This document shows, piece after piece, positions 17,060-24,822 of a stretch of 38,715 nt of DNA. A program made the position numbers and the translations under genes. Source of the DNA: CAZNRY01 sp964575675 (GTDB taxonomy: Bacteria; Eisenbacteria; RBG-16-71-46; CAIMUX01; VGJL01); assembly GCA_964575675.1 (NCBI GenBank), contig CAZNRY010000011.1, forward strand, positions 1-38,715. The letters run 5' to 3'. Positions within the stretch are counted from its first letter, which is position 1; every line of letters begins with the position of its first letter. Under the pieces are notes generated by a model. It was not told the origin of the DNA. It did no database searches and saw nothing but the letters and a program-made list of their open reading frames with translations.

Positions 17060-17338
17060 CTAGACGGTCGCGACCTTGTCCTTCAGTTCTTTGGAGACTT
17101 TGAAGACAGGGACCTTTCTCGGCGGAACCTGAACCTGCGCGCCGGTGCGCGGATTGCGGGCGATTCTCGACCGGCGGTCCTTCACCTTGAAGGTGCCGAA
17201 TCCGCGGATTTCAATATGCTTGCCCGCCACGAGCGCCCGAGAGACGGCCTCGAGGAACTCGTCCACCGTTTCCGCCACATCCTTCTTGGTCAGCCCCGTC
17301 CGGTCGGCAATCTCGTCCACCAGGTCGGCTTTCGTCAT
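17060..17338 (-). CDS. HU/IHF-family DNA-binding protein
   Basis: A 92-residue histone-like protein that bends and compacts DNA as a dimer. The N-terminal helix pair MTKADLVDEIADRTGLTKKD is followed by the beta arms: IEIRGFGTFKVKDRRSR, then IARNPRTGAQVQVPPRK with the intercalating RNPRTG turn and the Pro. The ending VPVFKVSKELKDKV is typical. The frame runs further upstream, but the ATG at 17338 has GAGGAGGGGAGCAGG before it and gives the standard HU length. It is the first gene of a five-gene operon ending with larC. A promoter lies at 17436-17464, with a leader of about 90 nt. Confidence 0.95.
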   Translation of the reverse strand: MTKADLVDEIADRTGLTKKDVAETVDEFLEAVSRALVAGKHIEIRGFGTFKVKDRRSRIARNPRTGAQVQVPPRKVPVFKVSKELKDKVATV

Positions 17339-17413
17339 CCTGCTCCCCTCCTCGGGATCCCCTCTGCCGGGTTCACCATATCGTTCGGCAAGCCAGGCAC
17401 ACGATCGCGCAAA

Positions 17414-17428
17414 CTTGCTACGTGCAAG
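17414..17428. repeat. Inverted repeat just downstream of the HU promoter
   Basis: CTTGC and GCAAG flank a five-base centre, roughly +1 to +15 of the transcript predicted from the 17436-17464 promoter. The place fits an operator or a 5'-end hairpin of the HU operon mRNA. The arms are short. Confidence 0.3.
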
Positions 17429-17435
17429 CGACTGC

Positions 17436-17464
17436 ACGCTAACAATGGCCCAGATGGGTGTCAA
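17436..17464 (-). promoter_or_regulatory. Sigma70-type promoter of the HU-rsmI-tmk-larC operon
   Basis: Minus strand: TTGACA (17459-17464), 17-bp spacer, TAGCGT (17436-17441). The -35 is perfect and the -10 keeps the first, second and last consensus bases. It is followed by the 17414-17428 inverted repeat. Confidence 0.65.
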
Positions 17465-17522
17465 GGCGAAAAAAGAAGCTTTCGAGGACTAACTTCATCC
17501 GCCGGAGTAGGTTGCCGATCCG

Positions 17523-18458
17523 CTACCGGAAGATGATCTGGACGCTCTCCGGGTCGCACACGATGAGCGCGGGGGACTGGGGGGGGAGGCCCTCGACCAC
17601 GGCCCGCAGGGGAACGGTCTGAACGCGTGGGGTCCGGTGAGAAACGGTCGCAACTAGCCTTGTCTCAACAAGTTGCACCTGGCCGATGGCGGAGACCGCT
17701 CCGCTGATCGCAACCGATCCGGAGTCGGGATCGACCGCGACGAGTTGGGTCCATGGCGGGAGGGACACCTCTACCGGCAATAGGGACGTCCGCCGATCGA
17801 GCCGCTCCTCGAGCTCGATGCGGAGTCGTATGCGGCGCGGCTCGGCAACGATGTTCGGAGGAAGATCGACCTCGACTTCCTGTTCGAAATCGCCCCGGAT
17901 TCCCTCGGCGGTAACCGGCAGGGTCCGCACCGAGTCGAGCGTCGCGATCGCCGATCGCGGCCCCGTCACGCGGACCGTGCGGGGAAACGGCGTCGGCATC
18001 CTTACGAGAGCGCGGTCGGATGGCACCGCCCCCCCCATCCTGGGCGCGACCGGGAGCTCAACCGTCGCGGCCGGCTCGATCTGAAGATCGAGTACCGTCG
18101 GATCCACGACCTCGATTGAATGAGCCTTCACGCCGCGCGGCAATTGAAAGTCCGATCCGAGGAGCGGACGCTGCAGGGAACCGCTCCTTGGGGAATCGAG
18201 TCTCACCTCCGCATGGAATCCGCGCGTGCGGAGCTTCAGGAGATCCTTGCCCGATGCGTGCACGCGGACCCGCGCTTCCTTCGGGACCGCGTTCGCGAGC
18301 GCGAGCCCGCCAGAGAGGGGGGCGATGGTGATCGGAACGGAATAGACCATCTCGCGGTCTTGGGCCGAGAAAACATGGACGTAGACGGCGAGGGCCATGA
18401 CCAGAGCCAGGGCCTTGATCCTCAGGTCTTTGAAAAGTACCGCCTGAATGCTCGCCAT
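17523..18458 (-). CDS. YbbR-domain protein (CdaR-like)
   Basis: 311 residues: one N-terminal transmembrane helix (IKALALVMALAVYVHVF, about 15-31) and then repeated YbbR-type beta domains outside the membrane. Signs are SVPITIAPLSGGLALANAVPKEARV, repeated VRVTGPRSAI / DPTVLDLQIEPA segments, and LPVTAEGIRGDFEQEVEVDLP. In Firmicutes the homologue CdaR controls the diadenylate cyclase CdaA and sits in cdaA-cdaR-glmM. Here neither cdaA nor glmM is next to it, so a c-di-AMP role is only inferred. The frame is open upstream into the divergent gene. The ATG at 18458 places the membrane helix where the family has it. It shares a 137-bp divergent region with the MEMO gene. Confidence 0.82.
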   Translation of the reverse strand: MASIQAVLFKDLRIKALALVMALAVYVHVFSAQDREMVYSVPITIAPLSGGLALANAVPKEARVRVHASGKDLLKLRTRGFHAEVRLDSPRSGSLQRPLLGSDFQLPRGVKAHSIEVVDPTVLDLQIEPAATVELPVAPRMGGAVPSDRALVRMPTPFPRTVRVTGPRSAIATLDSVRTLPVTAEGIRGDFEQEVEVDLPPNIVAEPRRIRLRIELEERLDRRTSLLPVEVSLPPWTQLVAVDPDSGSVAISGAVSAIGQVQLVETRLVATVSHRTPRVQTVPLRAVVEGLPPQSPALIVCDPESVQIIFR

Positions 18459-18595
18459 CGACGCTCCGCCGCTTGGACCCGTTGGGTTCGGATGAGCTAC
18501 CCTGACCGCTGCGCGCGCGATCGCGCACGCGAGTAGCATAACCGAGCCGGGGGCGGCGCGCATCGGCGCGCAGCGACTCCGGCGGAGGCAAGCGC

Positions 18596-19807
18596 ATGAC
18601 AGCCTCCCCTCCCGACCGTCCCCGCCTGCGCCCGATCGAGGCCTTCCTGGTCGAACGGGAAGGATCCTCCGTCTACTGCCTGCGGGATCCGTCCGGGGAT
18701 TCGGAGGAGGTTCTATTCCTTTCGGAGGCGGCCCTCTGGATCGCCCGACGGCTGGATGGAACGAGGGACGCGGGGGATCTCCAGACCGACATCTGCCGCA
18801 TGTCCGGCTCGATCGTCGCCCGGGAGGCGATTTCCGGGCTGATCGACCGCTTGGAGGAGGCCGGGTTTCTCGACTCCCCCTCCATGCGAGAACGAATCGC
18901 CGCGCAAGAGCGCGCATTCGCGGCGGCCCCGAGCCGTCTCGCGGCTCATGCCGGCCTCTCCTACGACCTGGATCCGACGAGCCTGGGTCTCTGGATCGAT
19001 CAGCTCGTCGGGGCGGGAGAGATTCCCGCGGAGGGGCGCCCGATACGCGCCCTGATCGCGCCCCACATCGACCCCCGCCGGGGGGCGTCCGTGTACGGGA
19101 GCGCCTATCGTTCCATCCGGAACTCTCAAGCGGAACGGATCGTGATTCTTGGGATCTCCCACAACGGCGGATCGCTCCCCTTCGCGACCCTCTCGAAAGA
19201 TTTCGAGACCCCCTTCGGCGGCTGTCCGGCCGATCGCGATTTCCTCGCGCGCCTCGCCGCGGGGCTTCCATTCGATCCTCAGCGGGAACAACTTCTACAT
19301 CGACGGGAGCACTCGATCGAGTTTCAGCTCGTTTTTCTGCGCCACATCCTTGACGGCTGGGAGACGCGCCGGATCGTGCCGATCCTCTGCTGCTTCCCCT
19401 GGTGTGCGGATGACCGGCCCGACTCGATCCCCTACCCGTCCGAGTGGATAGAGATCTTCATCGAGCGCCTGGCGGAATCGATCGACAGCAGCAGCCTCTT
19501 GATCGCCGGCGTGGACTTCGCCCATGTGGGACTGCGATTCGGCGATACGGAGACCGGGGCCGATCGGAGGGACGAGATCGAAAGGGCCGACCGCGCGATG
19601 ATGGAGCGGATCGCCGCTGGAGATGTAACGGCATTTCGCGCAGGAATCGAGCAGGAGAAGGATGCGCGGAGGATCTGCGGCTATCCCGCGATCCGCACGA
19701 TGCTCGAATCTCTGCCCGGCCTGAACGGAACGGTCTTGGATTACGGCCAAGCGGTCGAACGGGAGACGGGCTCCCTGGTCAGCTTCGGCGCGATCGGGTT
19801 CTTTTGA
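18596..19807 (+). CDS. amrB: MEMO-like protein (AmmeMemoRadiSam system B) with N-terminal PqqD-like domain
   Basis: Residues of about 150-403 are a MEMO-family domain. The three ligand-site motifs are present: APHIDPRRGASVYGSAY near 155, LGISHNG near 186, and ICGYPAIR near 360, which carry the His, His and Cys equivalent to the metal/active site of human MEMO1. HSIEFQLVFL, with its His-x-x-Glu, also matches. Residues of about 10-95 look like a PqqD/RiPP-recognition winged helix (LSEAALWIARRLDGTRDAGDL, then LIDRLEEAGFL). The ATG at 18596 follows GGAGG at 8-9 nt. AmmeMemoRadiSam sets normally include an AMMECR1 protein and a radical SAM enzyme (AmrS); neither is in the window. The substrate is unknown. 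Confidence 0.82.
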   Translation: MTASPPDRPRLRPIEAFLVEREGSSVYCLRDPSGDSEEVLFLSEAALWIARRLDGTRDAGDLQTDICRMSGSIVAREAISGLIDRLEEAGFLDSPSMRERIAAQERAFAAAPSRLAAHAGLSYDLDPTSLGLWIDQLVGAGEIPAEGRPIRALIAPHIDPRRGASVYGSAYRSIRNSQAERIVILGISHNGGSLPFATLSKDFETPFGGCPADRDFLARLAAGLPFDPQREQLLHRREHSIEFQLVFLRHILDGWETRRIVPILCCFPWCADDRPDSIPYPSEWIEIFIERLAESIDSSSLLIAGVDFAHVGLRFGDTETGADRRDEIERADRAMMERIAAGDVTAFRAGIEQEKDARRICGYPAIRTMLESLPGLNGTVLDYGQAVERETGSLVSFGAIGFF

Positions 19808-19814
19808 TCGGACC

Positions 19815-20630
19815 TCAAACGGTCGGGTCTGGGATGTCGCCGAACTCGAAGCCGACCTGCTTCAAGTGCTCGACCGATTGATCCCAAGCGTCGTCCTCGA
19901 CCTCGATGGTGATGACGCAGGAGAGATCGGCTGCCTTGCAGGCATCAAAAACAGGTTCGTAACCGACGACCCCCTCCCCGCAGGCCGCATGAAGGTCGTC
20001 CTGTCCGTCGTTGTCGTGGAAGTGCATCATGACGATCCGGTCCTTGAACGACTCGATCCACTCTTCCGGCGCCATCCGCGAGAAGCAGGCCGCGTGGCCG
20101 AGGTCGGCGCAGAAGCGGAGCCACGGGGAGTTCACCGTTTCCAGGATGCCGCGGAGCACTTCCGCATCGGGCTCGTAGGTGTTCTCGATCGCCAGGAAGA
20201 TCTCTTCCTCCTCGGCGGCCCGAACGATCTCCTGGAGGTTGTCGACCACCCGGTCGCGCCACGCATCCTTGCGCCGCGGGGGGATGTGGTTGCTGTAGCC
20301 GACGTGCAGGACGCCGATCCGCGCCCGCAAATCGGCGGCCATCTCGAGGCCGTACTGCAAGCAATCGCGGGCATATTCGTGCACCTTCGGATCGCGGCTC
20401 CCGAAGCGCAGGTCGATGAACGGGAGGTGGCAGGTCAGGGGGACGTTCTCGTCGGAGAGGGAACGGCGGAGTCCTTCGAGGTCCTTGAAGGAGACGTCGC
20501 GGTTGAACTCCGTGTCGGACAAGACGAGATCGAGACCGAAGCCCCCCTCACGAAGCCCGGGGAGGATTTCGTGCAGAACCGGCAGGGTGGCCGCGTTCAG
20601 GGACCGCTGCCTGTGTAGACGGTACTTCAA
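19815..20630 (-). CDS. Sugar phosphate isomerase/epimerase-like TIM-barrel protein
   Basis: A 271-residue xylose-isomerase-like (AP_endonuc_2) barrel. Metal-site strands are visible: LHVGYSNH near 120, LAIENTYEP (Glu) near 160, CADLGHAACF (Asp, His) near 190, MMHFHDNDGQDDLH near 215 and ITIEVED (Glu) near 250. This set fits a divalent-metal isomerase or epimerase. The sugar cannot be told from sequence. I chose the TTG at 20630 (GGAGGGAACC just before it) because the family starts close to KYRLH. An ATG at 20699 in frame would add 23 unconserved residues. It converges with the MEMO gene, with a gap of 7 bp. Confidence 0.8.
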   Translation of the reverse strand: MKYRLHRQRSLNAATLPVLHEILPGLREGGFGLDLVLSDTEFNRDVSFKDLEGLRRSLSDENVPLTCHLPFIDLRFGSRDPKVHEYARDCLQYGLEMAADLRARIGVLHVGYSNHIPPRRKDAWRDRVVDNLQEIVRAAEEEEIFLAIENTYEPDAEVLRGILETVNSPWLRFCADLGHAACFSRMAPEEWIESFKDRIVMMHFHDNDGQDDLHAACGEGVVGYEPVFDACKAADLSCVITIEVEDDAWDQSVEHLKQVGFEFGDIPDPTV

Positions 20631-20724
20631 GGTTCCCTCCGCGCGCGTCTCTCCCGCCGGGGAGGGCGCAAGTCCATGAACGACCAAACCGCGGGGCATG
20701 CGCCCGCGTCAGGTTCTCCAGTCC

Positions 20725-20771
20725 GCCGATCGATCCGACCCGCGGGATGCGACGAGGCCGATCGATCGGCC
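20725..20771. repeat. 16-bp perfect palindrome plus direct repeat upstream of the isomerase gene
   Basis: GGCCGATCGATCGGCC at 20756-20771 is perfectly self-complementary. Its core GCCGATCGATC recurs at 20725-20735, starting 32 bp away, close to three helical turns. It lies between the thioesterase stop (20785) and the isomerase start. It could be an operator, or the hairpin ending the etf transcript. Confidence 0.4.
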
Positions 20772-20784
20772 AACACCGTCCCCC

Positions 20785-21288
20785 TCACAGCTCTGTCCTC
20801 CGCTCGCCCCGCTTGGCGACCTTGGCCAGGCGGTTCACCCGCCGTTGCCGGGCCTGTTCGTTGCGGCGCCGATCCTCATCGGTCTCGAGCCCAAGGGGCG
20901 GCACCGCCACGGGGTGACCCAGATCGTCCAGGGCCACGAAGGTCGTGTAGGCCGACGCAGTGTGGCGCAACTCACCCGTCCTCGGATTCTCCGACAGGAC
21001 CTTCACACCGACCTCCATCGACGTGTGATCGACGAAGTTCACCGAGGCCTTGAGGATGACGAGATCGCCGATGCGAACGGGGTGAAGAAAATCGAGCTCA
21101 TCGAATGACGCGGTCACGACCTGCCGACGGCTGTGCCTGTGGGCCGCGATCGCAGCGGCGATGTCGATCAGGTGCATGATCTTCCCGCCGCCCGCCGTGC
21201 CGAGCGGGTTCGCATCGTTCGGGAGGATCATCTCGACCATCTCGACGCGCGAGACAGAAACCGGCTTCGGGGCGGGCGCTGTCGTCAC
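20785..21288 (-). CDS. Hotdog-fold acyl-CoA thioesterase (YciA/BACH type)
   Basis: Hydrolyses acyl-CoA to free acid and CoA in the cytoplasm. The 167-residue hotdog domain has MVEMILPNDANPLGTAGGGKIMHLIDIAAAIAA, read in pieces: the NPLGTxxGGK loop bears the Asn/Asp-type catalytic region, and HRHSRRQVVTASFDELDF follows. The C-terminal 40 residues are charged (RRRNEQARQRRVNRLAK). The GTG at 21288 is 2 bp after the etfA stop, so it is translated with etfA/etfB. The long in-frame extension upstream is inside etfA and is not used. Pairing with ETF suggests fatty-acid or amino-acid derived acyl-CoA turnover. Confidence 0.85.
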   Translation of the reverse strand: MTTAPAPKPVSVSRVEMVEMILPNDANPLGTAGGGKIMHLIDIAAAIAAHRHSRRQVVTASFDELDFLHPVRIGDLVILKASVNFVDHTSMEVGVKVLSENPRTGELRHTASAYTTFVALDDLGHPVAVPPLGLETDEDRRRNEQARQRRVNRLAKVAKRGERRTEL

Positions 21289-21290
21289 GG

Positions 21291-22280
21291 TTATGAGGAC
21301 CTCATCTTGCGTGCTTCCTCGATCATGACCGGAAGCGCCTCGAATAGGTCGCCAACGATCCCGTAGTCGGCAATCTTTAAGATCGGAGCGTCGGGGTCCT
21401 TGTTGATCGCCACGATGCAACTGCTCGTGCGCATCCCTGCCAGGTGCTGGACGGCTCCGCTGATTCCGCACGCTATGTAGAGCTTCGGCGCCACCGTCAT
21501 TCCGGTCTGGCCAACCTGGTGATGGTGGTCGATCCATCCCGCGTCGACGACCGCGCGACTGGCCCCCACGGCTCCCCCGAGAGCTTGCGCGAGCTCGCGG
21601 ATCAAGGCGAAGTGCTCGGGCGCCTTGAGCCCTCGTCCTCCCGAAACAATGACCTCGGCCTCTTGGAGATCGACGGTCTGTCCGAGCGACTGCGCGACCT
21701 CGACGACCCTCGCCCGGAGGCTCAGCGGATCGGGCTCGAACTGAAGAGCTGTGGTCTCCATCTTCCGTCCGGCCGCCTCATCGGCGGGCGGGTAGGCCCC
21801 GGGACGGACCGTTGCGACGTAGGGCGGATCACCCTTCGTCTGCAGCGCCGCGAAGACCTTTCCGCCGTACATCGACTTGCGAGCCAAGAGGCCGCCGCCT
21901 GTCGACAGCGCGATCTCCATCGCATCCGCGATCAGGGGAACTCCCAGACGGGTCGCGAAGCGGGGGGCGAGATCGCGCCCCATCGCCGTCGCCGGGAACA
22001 GGACGAGGGCCGGCCGGCCGGCGCGAAAGGCGGCATCGACCAAGCGGGTGTAATCGGCAGCATTGTAGAGGGCGAGCGAAGGGGCATCCGCCACCCAGAC
22101 CCGGTCGGCGCCCCGGGCGGAGAGCTGATCCGCCAGTGCGGAGACACCGGCGCCGCACAGAACGGCCCCCACAACGCCGTCGCCGGAGGCGAGATCGCGC
22201 GCCAGATGAAACAGTTCGAAGACGCTCTTCTTGAAGCGCCCCTCTCGCTGCTCGGCGAAGACGAGAACGTCGAATCCCAT
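21291..22280 (-). CDS. etfA: Electron transfer flavoprotein alpha subunit
   Basis: 329 residues. With EtfB it takes electrons from acyl-CoA dehydrogenases and passes them to ETF-quinone oxidoreductase or another acceptor. The C-terminal FAD domain is complete: VSGGRGLKAPEHF at about 218-230, LGGAVGASRAVVDAGW at about 242, VGQTGMTVAPKLYIACGISGA, HLAGMRTSS, and INKDPDAPILKIADYGIVGD near the end. GGGGGAGAG precedes the ATG, 8 bp after etfB. It forms an operon with etfB upstream and a thioesterase downstream. Confidence 0.96.
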   Translation of the reverse strand: MGFDVLVFAEQREGRFKKSVFELFHLARDLASGDGVVGAVLCGAGVSALADQLSARGADRVWVADAPSLALYNAADYTRLVDAAFRAGRPALVLFPATAMGRDLAPRFATRLGVPLIADAMEIALSTGGGLLARKSMYGGKVFAALQTKGDPPYVATVRPGAYPPADEAAGRKMETTALQFEPDPLSLRARVVEVAQSLGQTVDLQEAEVIVSGGRGLKAPEHFALIRELAQALGGAVGASRAVVDAGWIDHHHQVGQTGMTVAPKLYIACGISGAVQHLAGMRTSSCIVAINKDPDAPILKIADYGIVGDLFEALPVMIEEARKMRSS

Positions 22281-22288
22281 CTCTCCCC

Positions 22289-23077
22289 CTACAGGAGCTT
22301 CCGCTCCTCGCGGAGCGCCTTCATGACCTCGAGGGCCGATTCTCGCGGTTCTCCGGTCAGGATCCTGCCAGCATCCCGCGCGGGCGGAGGATCGAGCTTC
22401 GTGATGGCGAGGCGAGAACCCGCCTCGCCGACGAGAGCCGGATCGCAGCCGGTCGTCGCGGCTGTGAGCTCTTCAATCGGCTTCTTCTTCGCCTTCATGA
22501 TCCCGGGGAGGCTCGGATAGCGGGGCTCGTTGAGCCCCTTGTTCGCCGTCAAGACGGCGGGCAGCTCGACCTCGACCACCTCGGTCGCACCCTCGATCTC
22601 TCGTTGCGCCGTCAGGTGGCGTTCATCCTTCCATTCGATCTTCGAGACGACCGAGACATGGGGCAACCCGAGCAGCTCTGCGAGGGCGATGCCGATTCCA
22701 TTGTTCTCCACGTCGATCGAAACCTTCCCGCAGAGGATCAGATCGGCCTTGAGCGGGCGGATCGCCTCGGCGAGAACCCGGGCCGTCCCGATGAAATCTC
22801 CTCCGAGAAGAGCCTCTTCCTTGACGATGAGGGCCCGGTCGGCGCCGAGGGCGAGGCAGGTCCGCATTGCTTCCTCGGTCTTGGCCGGCCCCAAAGAGAC
22901 GACGGTGAGGGTTCCCCCGAACTTCTCTCGGGTCCTGAGCCCCTCCTCGATCGCGTACTCGTCGTAGGGGTTGACCACCATCTCGATGCTGGTCCGGTCG
23001 ATCGATCGGCCGTCGGGGGCGATCGAGATGCGGGCCTCCGAGCTGGGGACCTGCTTGACGCAGACCACTAGATCCAT
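22289..23077 (-). CDS. etfB: Electron transfer flavoprotein beta subunit
   Basis: 262 residues, partner of EtfA; binds AMP. Motifs: MDLVVCVKQVPSSEARI at the N-terminus, NPYDEYAIEEGLR at about 37-49, SLGPAKTEEAMRTCLALGADRALIV read as two parts at about 62-86, GKVSIDVENNGIGIALAELLG at about 116-136 (the usual GxQaxDgdn region is changed), and NEPRYPSLPGIMKAKKKPI at about 182-200. GGGAGGA precedes the ATG at 23077. The frame continues upstream into the leader without a better start. A weaker promoter candidate is at 23189-23218. Confidence 0.95.
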   Translation of the reverse strand: MDLVVCVKQVPSSEARISIAPDGRSIDRTSIEMVVNPYDEYAIEEGLRTREKFGGTLTVVSLGPAKTEEAMRTCLALGADRALIVKEEALLGGDFIGTARVLAEAIRPLKADLILCGKVSIDVENNGIGIALAELLGLPHVSVVSKIEWKDERHLTAQREIEGATEVVEVELPAVLTANKGLNEPRYPSLPGIMKAKKKPIEELTAATTGCDPALVGEAGSRLAITKLDPPPARDAGRILTGEPRESALEVMKALREERKLL

Positions 23078-23188
23078 CCAGTCCTCCCGGGCAAATCGCA
23101 AAGATCCCCGCCCCGGAGACGGCACAAAAAGACCGTCCCGGGTCCCCGAAGTGCGCACTGCTTCTCGGGGCGGGAAAGTTACATCCGG

Positions 23189-23218
23189 ACGGTATCAGAG
23201 CGTTTCCGCATGGGGCAA
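23189..23218 (-). promoter_or_regulatory. Possible promoter of the etfB-etfA-thioesterase operon
   Basis: Minus strand: TTGCCC (23213-23218), 18-bp spacer, TACCGT (23189-23194). It is weaker than the other promoters. The leader of about 105 nt contains CCCCGAGAAG/CTTCGGGG and GACGG/CCGTC hairpins. The rest of the 339-bp gap (23078-23416) holds nothing else I can name. Confidence 0.4.
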
Positions 23219-23397
23219 GCGCAAATCCGCCTCCGGGAGGCTCCTCGCGAGAGCGCCGGATGGGTCTCTCGATTGGATCATCGGGTGTAACCAGCTTCCC
23301 ACGCGGTGATTGCGCGAGTCGGGAAACGCGAGACGCGGAAGGTTGGCGCCGGTGGTCGAGATGAAGAGCGTCCACGCCTCCGCCCTGCGGCAACGCT

Positions 23398-23411
23398 CGC
23401 CGCGCGCGGCG
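23398..23411 (-). terminator. GC palindrome just after the lipoprotein stop, possible terminator
   Basis: CGCCGCGCGCGGCG is a perfect 14-bp palindrome 6 bp beyond the stop codon of the 23417-24274 gene. There is no T tract. Such runs are easily formed in GC-rich DNA. Confidence 0.3.
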
Positions 23412-23416
23412 GCCTC

Positions 23417-24274
23417 CTAGCGTTCCCCCGCTCCTCCGGACATGAGAAGGAGAAGGTCGCCGTCCTCGATGGTCCGGACGCCGGGGCCCGCCCTCAACCG
23501 GAACAGTCCCGGCGGTTGGTCCGGGTCAAGCCTCGGTCTCAGGAACTTCATCTCGAACCATCCCCCCTTCGCTCCGGATTGAACCCGGATCGAGTTCGGG
23601 ATCTCGGTCCCGCCTACGCCCCGATGCCCGCTGCGCCACGCGCGCAAGCGGATCGAACCATCCGCGTCGCGGATGAGGATCTCGGCGACGCGACCCCGGT
23701 CCCGGGGCAACCGGATCTCCGCCCAGACGGTGGGGTCCGTCCCCGCCAACCTGCCTCGAAGGGTCCATCCCGAGGGGGTTTGGTCGAGGACCGCATCCTC
23801 GAGCGTCTCGAGCATCGGCCCCGGACAGAGGAGCCAGAGGATGCTTGCGGCCGTTCCCGATATCCCTCCCCCTCCGAAACGGCTTCCTTCGCCGCGCCAG
23901 AAGGCGCTTTCCCGAGGCAGGCTCACGAACGCGGAATCTCCTGCGACGGCGATCGAAGCGACCGGAACGAAGCCGCCGACTCGGGCCTGGATCCGGGCCC
24001 GATCGGGCCAGGCGATCCTCGCGCTTCCGGTCAAAAGCACCCTCGGCCGGCCGACCGGCGCGAGGACGATCTCGAGATCGGTGCTGAGGGTCGGTGGGCA
24101 GATCCTCTGCGAGAGCAGCCCGATCATGATCCGAGCCCCCTCCGCGCCCGGCTCCGTGGGGGGCAAACTTGGTCCGCGAAACGCACACCCGGTCCCGAGA
24201 GCGGCGAGAATCGCCAAGGCGAAGAGGGCGCCCCGGACTCCGGCGGAGCCCCTCGGCTTGCGAAGTGAGGACAT
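23417..24274 (-). CDS. Lipoprotein, LolB/DUF4292-like
   Basis: 285 residues with a lipoprotein signal (LAALGTGC, acylated Cys30). The body has long amphipathic strands: STDLEIVLAPVGRPRVLLTGSARIAW in two parts, RIQARVGGFVPVASIAVAGDSAFV, and TLRGRLAGTDPTVWAEIRL. This resembles the half-barrel that binds lipid or lipoprotein in LolA/LolB and DUF4292 proteins. A hydrophobic segment (ISGTAASILWLLCPG) follows. The ATG at 24274 has AAGGGG before it and stands 10 bp after the CoA-binding gene. Function by fold resemblance only. Confidence 0.65.
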   Translation of the reverse strand: MSSLRKPRGSAGVRGALFALAILAALGTGCAFRGPSLPPTEPGAEGARIMIGLLSQRICPPTLSTDLEIVLAPVGRPRVLLTGSARIAWPDRARIQARVGGFVPVASIAVAGDSAFVSLPRESAFWRGEGSRFGGGGISGTAASILWLLCPGPMLETLEDAVLDQTPSGWTLRGRLAGTDPTVWAEIRLPRDRGRVAEILIRDADGSIRLRAWRSGHRGVGGTEIPNSIRVQSGAKGGWFEMKFLRPRLDPDQPPGLFRLRAGPGVRTIEDGDLLLLMSGGAGER

Positions 24275-24284
24275 CGATCCCCTT

Positions 24285-24680
24285 CTAGACCGGGTAGTCG
24301 TCGGGGTGCTTCCCAACCGCCACGATCGAGCAGGCCTCGATGGGGTTCATCCCGAGTGAGCGGATTTTCTCGATGAGCGCGGGACTCCCGGCCCCCGGGT
24401 TAATGTAGACGTCCCTCACCCCCCTCGCCGCAGCGGCATCGACGACCAGGATCCCCGCCTCCGCCGGCAGGTAGAGACTCATCGTCCGTGAGCTGCCGGG
24501 GGCATCTTCCACCTTGGGGAAGCAGGGCAAACCCTCGACCGCCTTCTCGCGGGGATGGACGGGATAGACGGTCCAACCAAGATCGCGATAGGCGCGAACC
24601 GCGCGGTTCGCGAATCGATTCCTGTCGTTCGACGCACCGACGATGATGATGCTCTTTTCCGGATCGTTGCGCTCCGCCAT
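24285..24680 (-). CDS. CoA-binding domain protein (YccU-like)
   Basis: A 131-residue Rossmann-fold protein of the CoA_binding_2 family. Residues of about 10-35 give IIIVGASNDRNRFANRAVRAY, the nucleotide-binding loop. GWTVYPVHPREKAVEGLPCF (about 34-53) and LPAEAGILVVDAAAARGVRDVYINPGA, in pieces, follow the family closely. NPIEACSIVAVG is near the end. The ATG at 24680 follows GGAGGTCGGC. Upstream codons in the same frame belong to the divergent region and the exonuclease gene on the other strand. A promoter lies at 24768-24796. The cellular role of this family is poorly known. Confidence 0.85.
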   Translation of the reverse strand: MAERNDPEKSIIIVGASNDRNRFANRAVRAYRDLGWTVYPVHPREKAVEGLPCFPKVEDAPGSSRTMSLYLPAEAGILVVDAAAARGVRDVYINPGAGSPALIEKIRSLGMNPIEACSIVAVGKHPDDYPV

Positions 24681-24767
24681 GCCGACCTCCATGCTCAGCC
24701 GTGCCCCTTGCATCCTGCGGCTCGGGTCGAAGAGACTGGAGCCCAGGATCGTACCCGATGTACCGAG

Positions 24768-24796
24768 AGGGTATCGGAGCGCCGGGACGATGTCAT
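24768..24796 (-). promoter_or_regulatory. Candidate promoter for the CoA-binding/lipoprotein pair
   Basis: Minus strand: ATGACA (24791-24796), 17-bp spacer, TACCCT (24768-24773). The predicted leader is about 80 nt to the ATG at 24680. Confidence 0.5.
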
Positions 24797-24822
24797 CCAC
24801 ACGGGTCAGGGGGGCAACGACG

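Noticed and set aside
18515..18526. GCGCGATCGCGC palindrome in the ybbR/MEMO divergent region.
   Set aside because: Low-complexity GC alternation; expected often in such DNA. No well-spaced promoter on either side.
20631..20699. Upstream ATG for the isomerase at 20699.
   Set aside because: Adds 23 unconserved residues; the TTG at 20630 has a ribosome-binding sequence and matches the family N-terminus.
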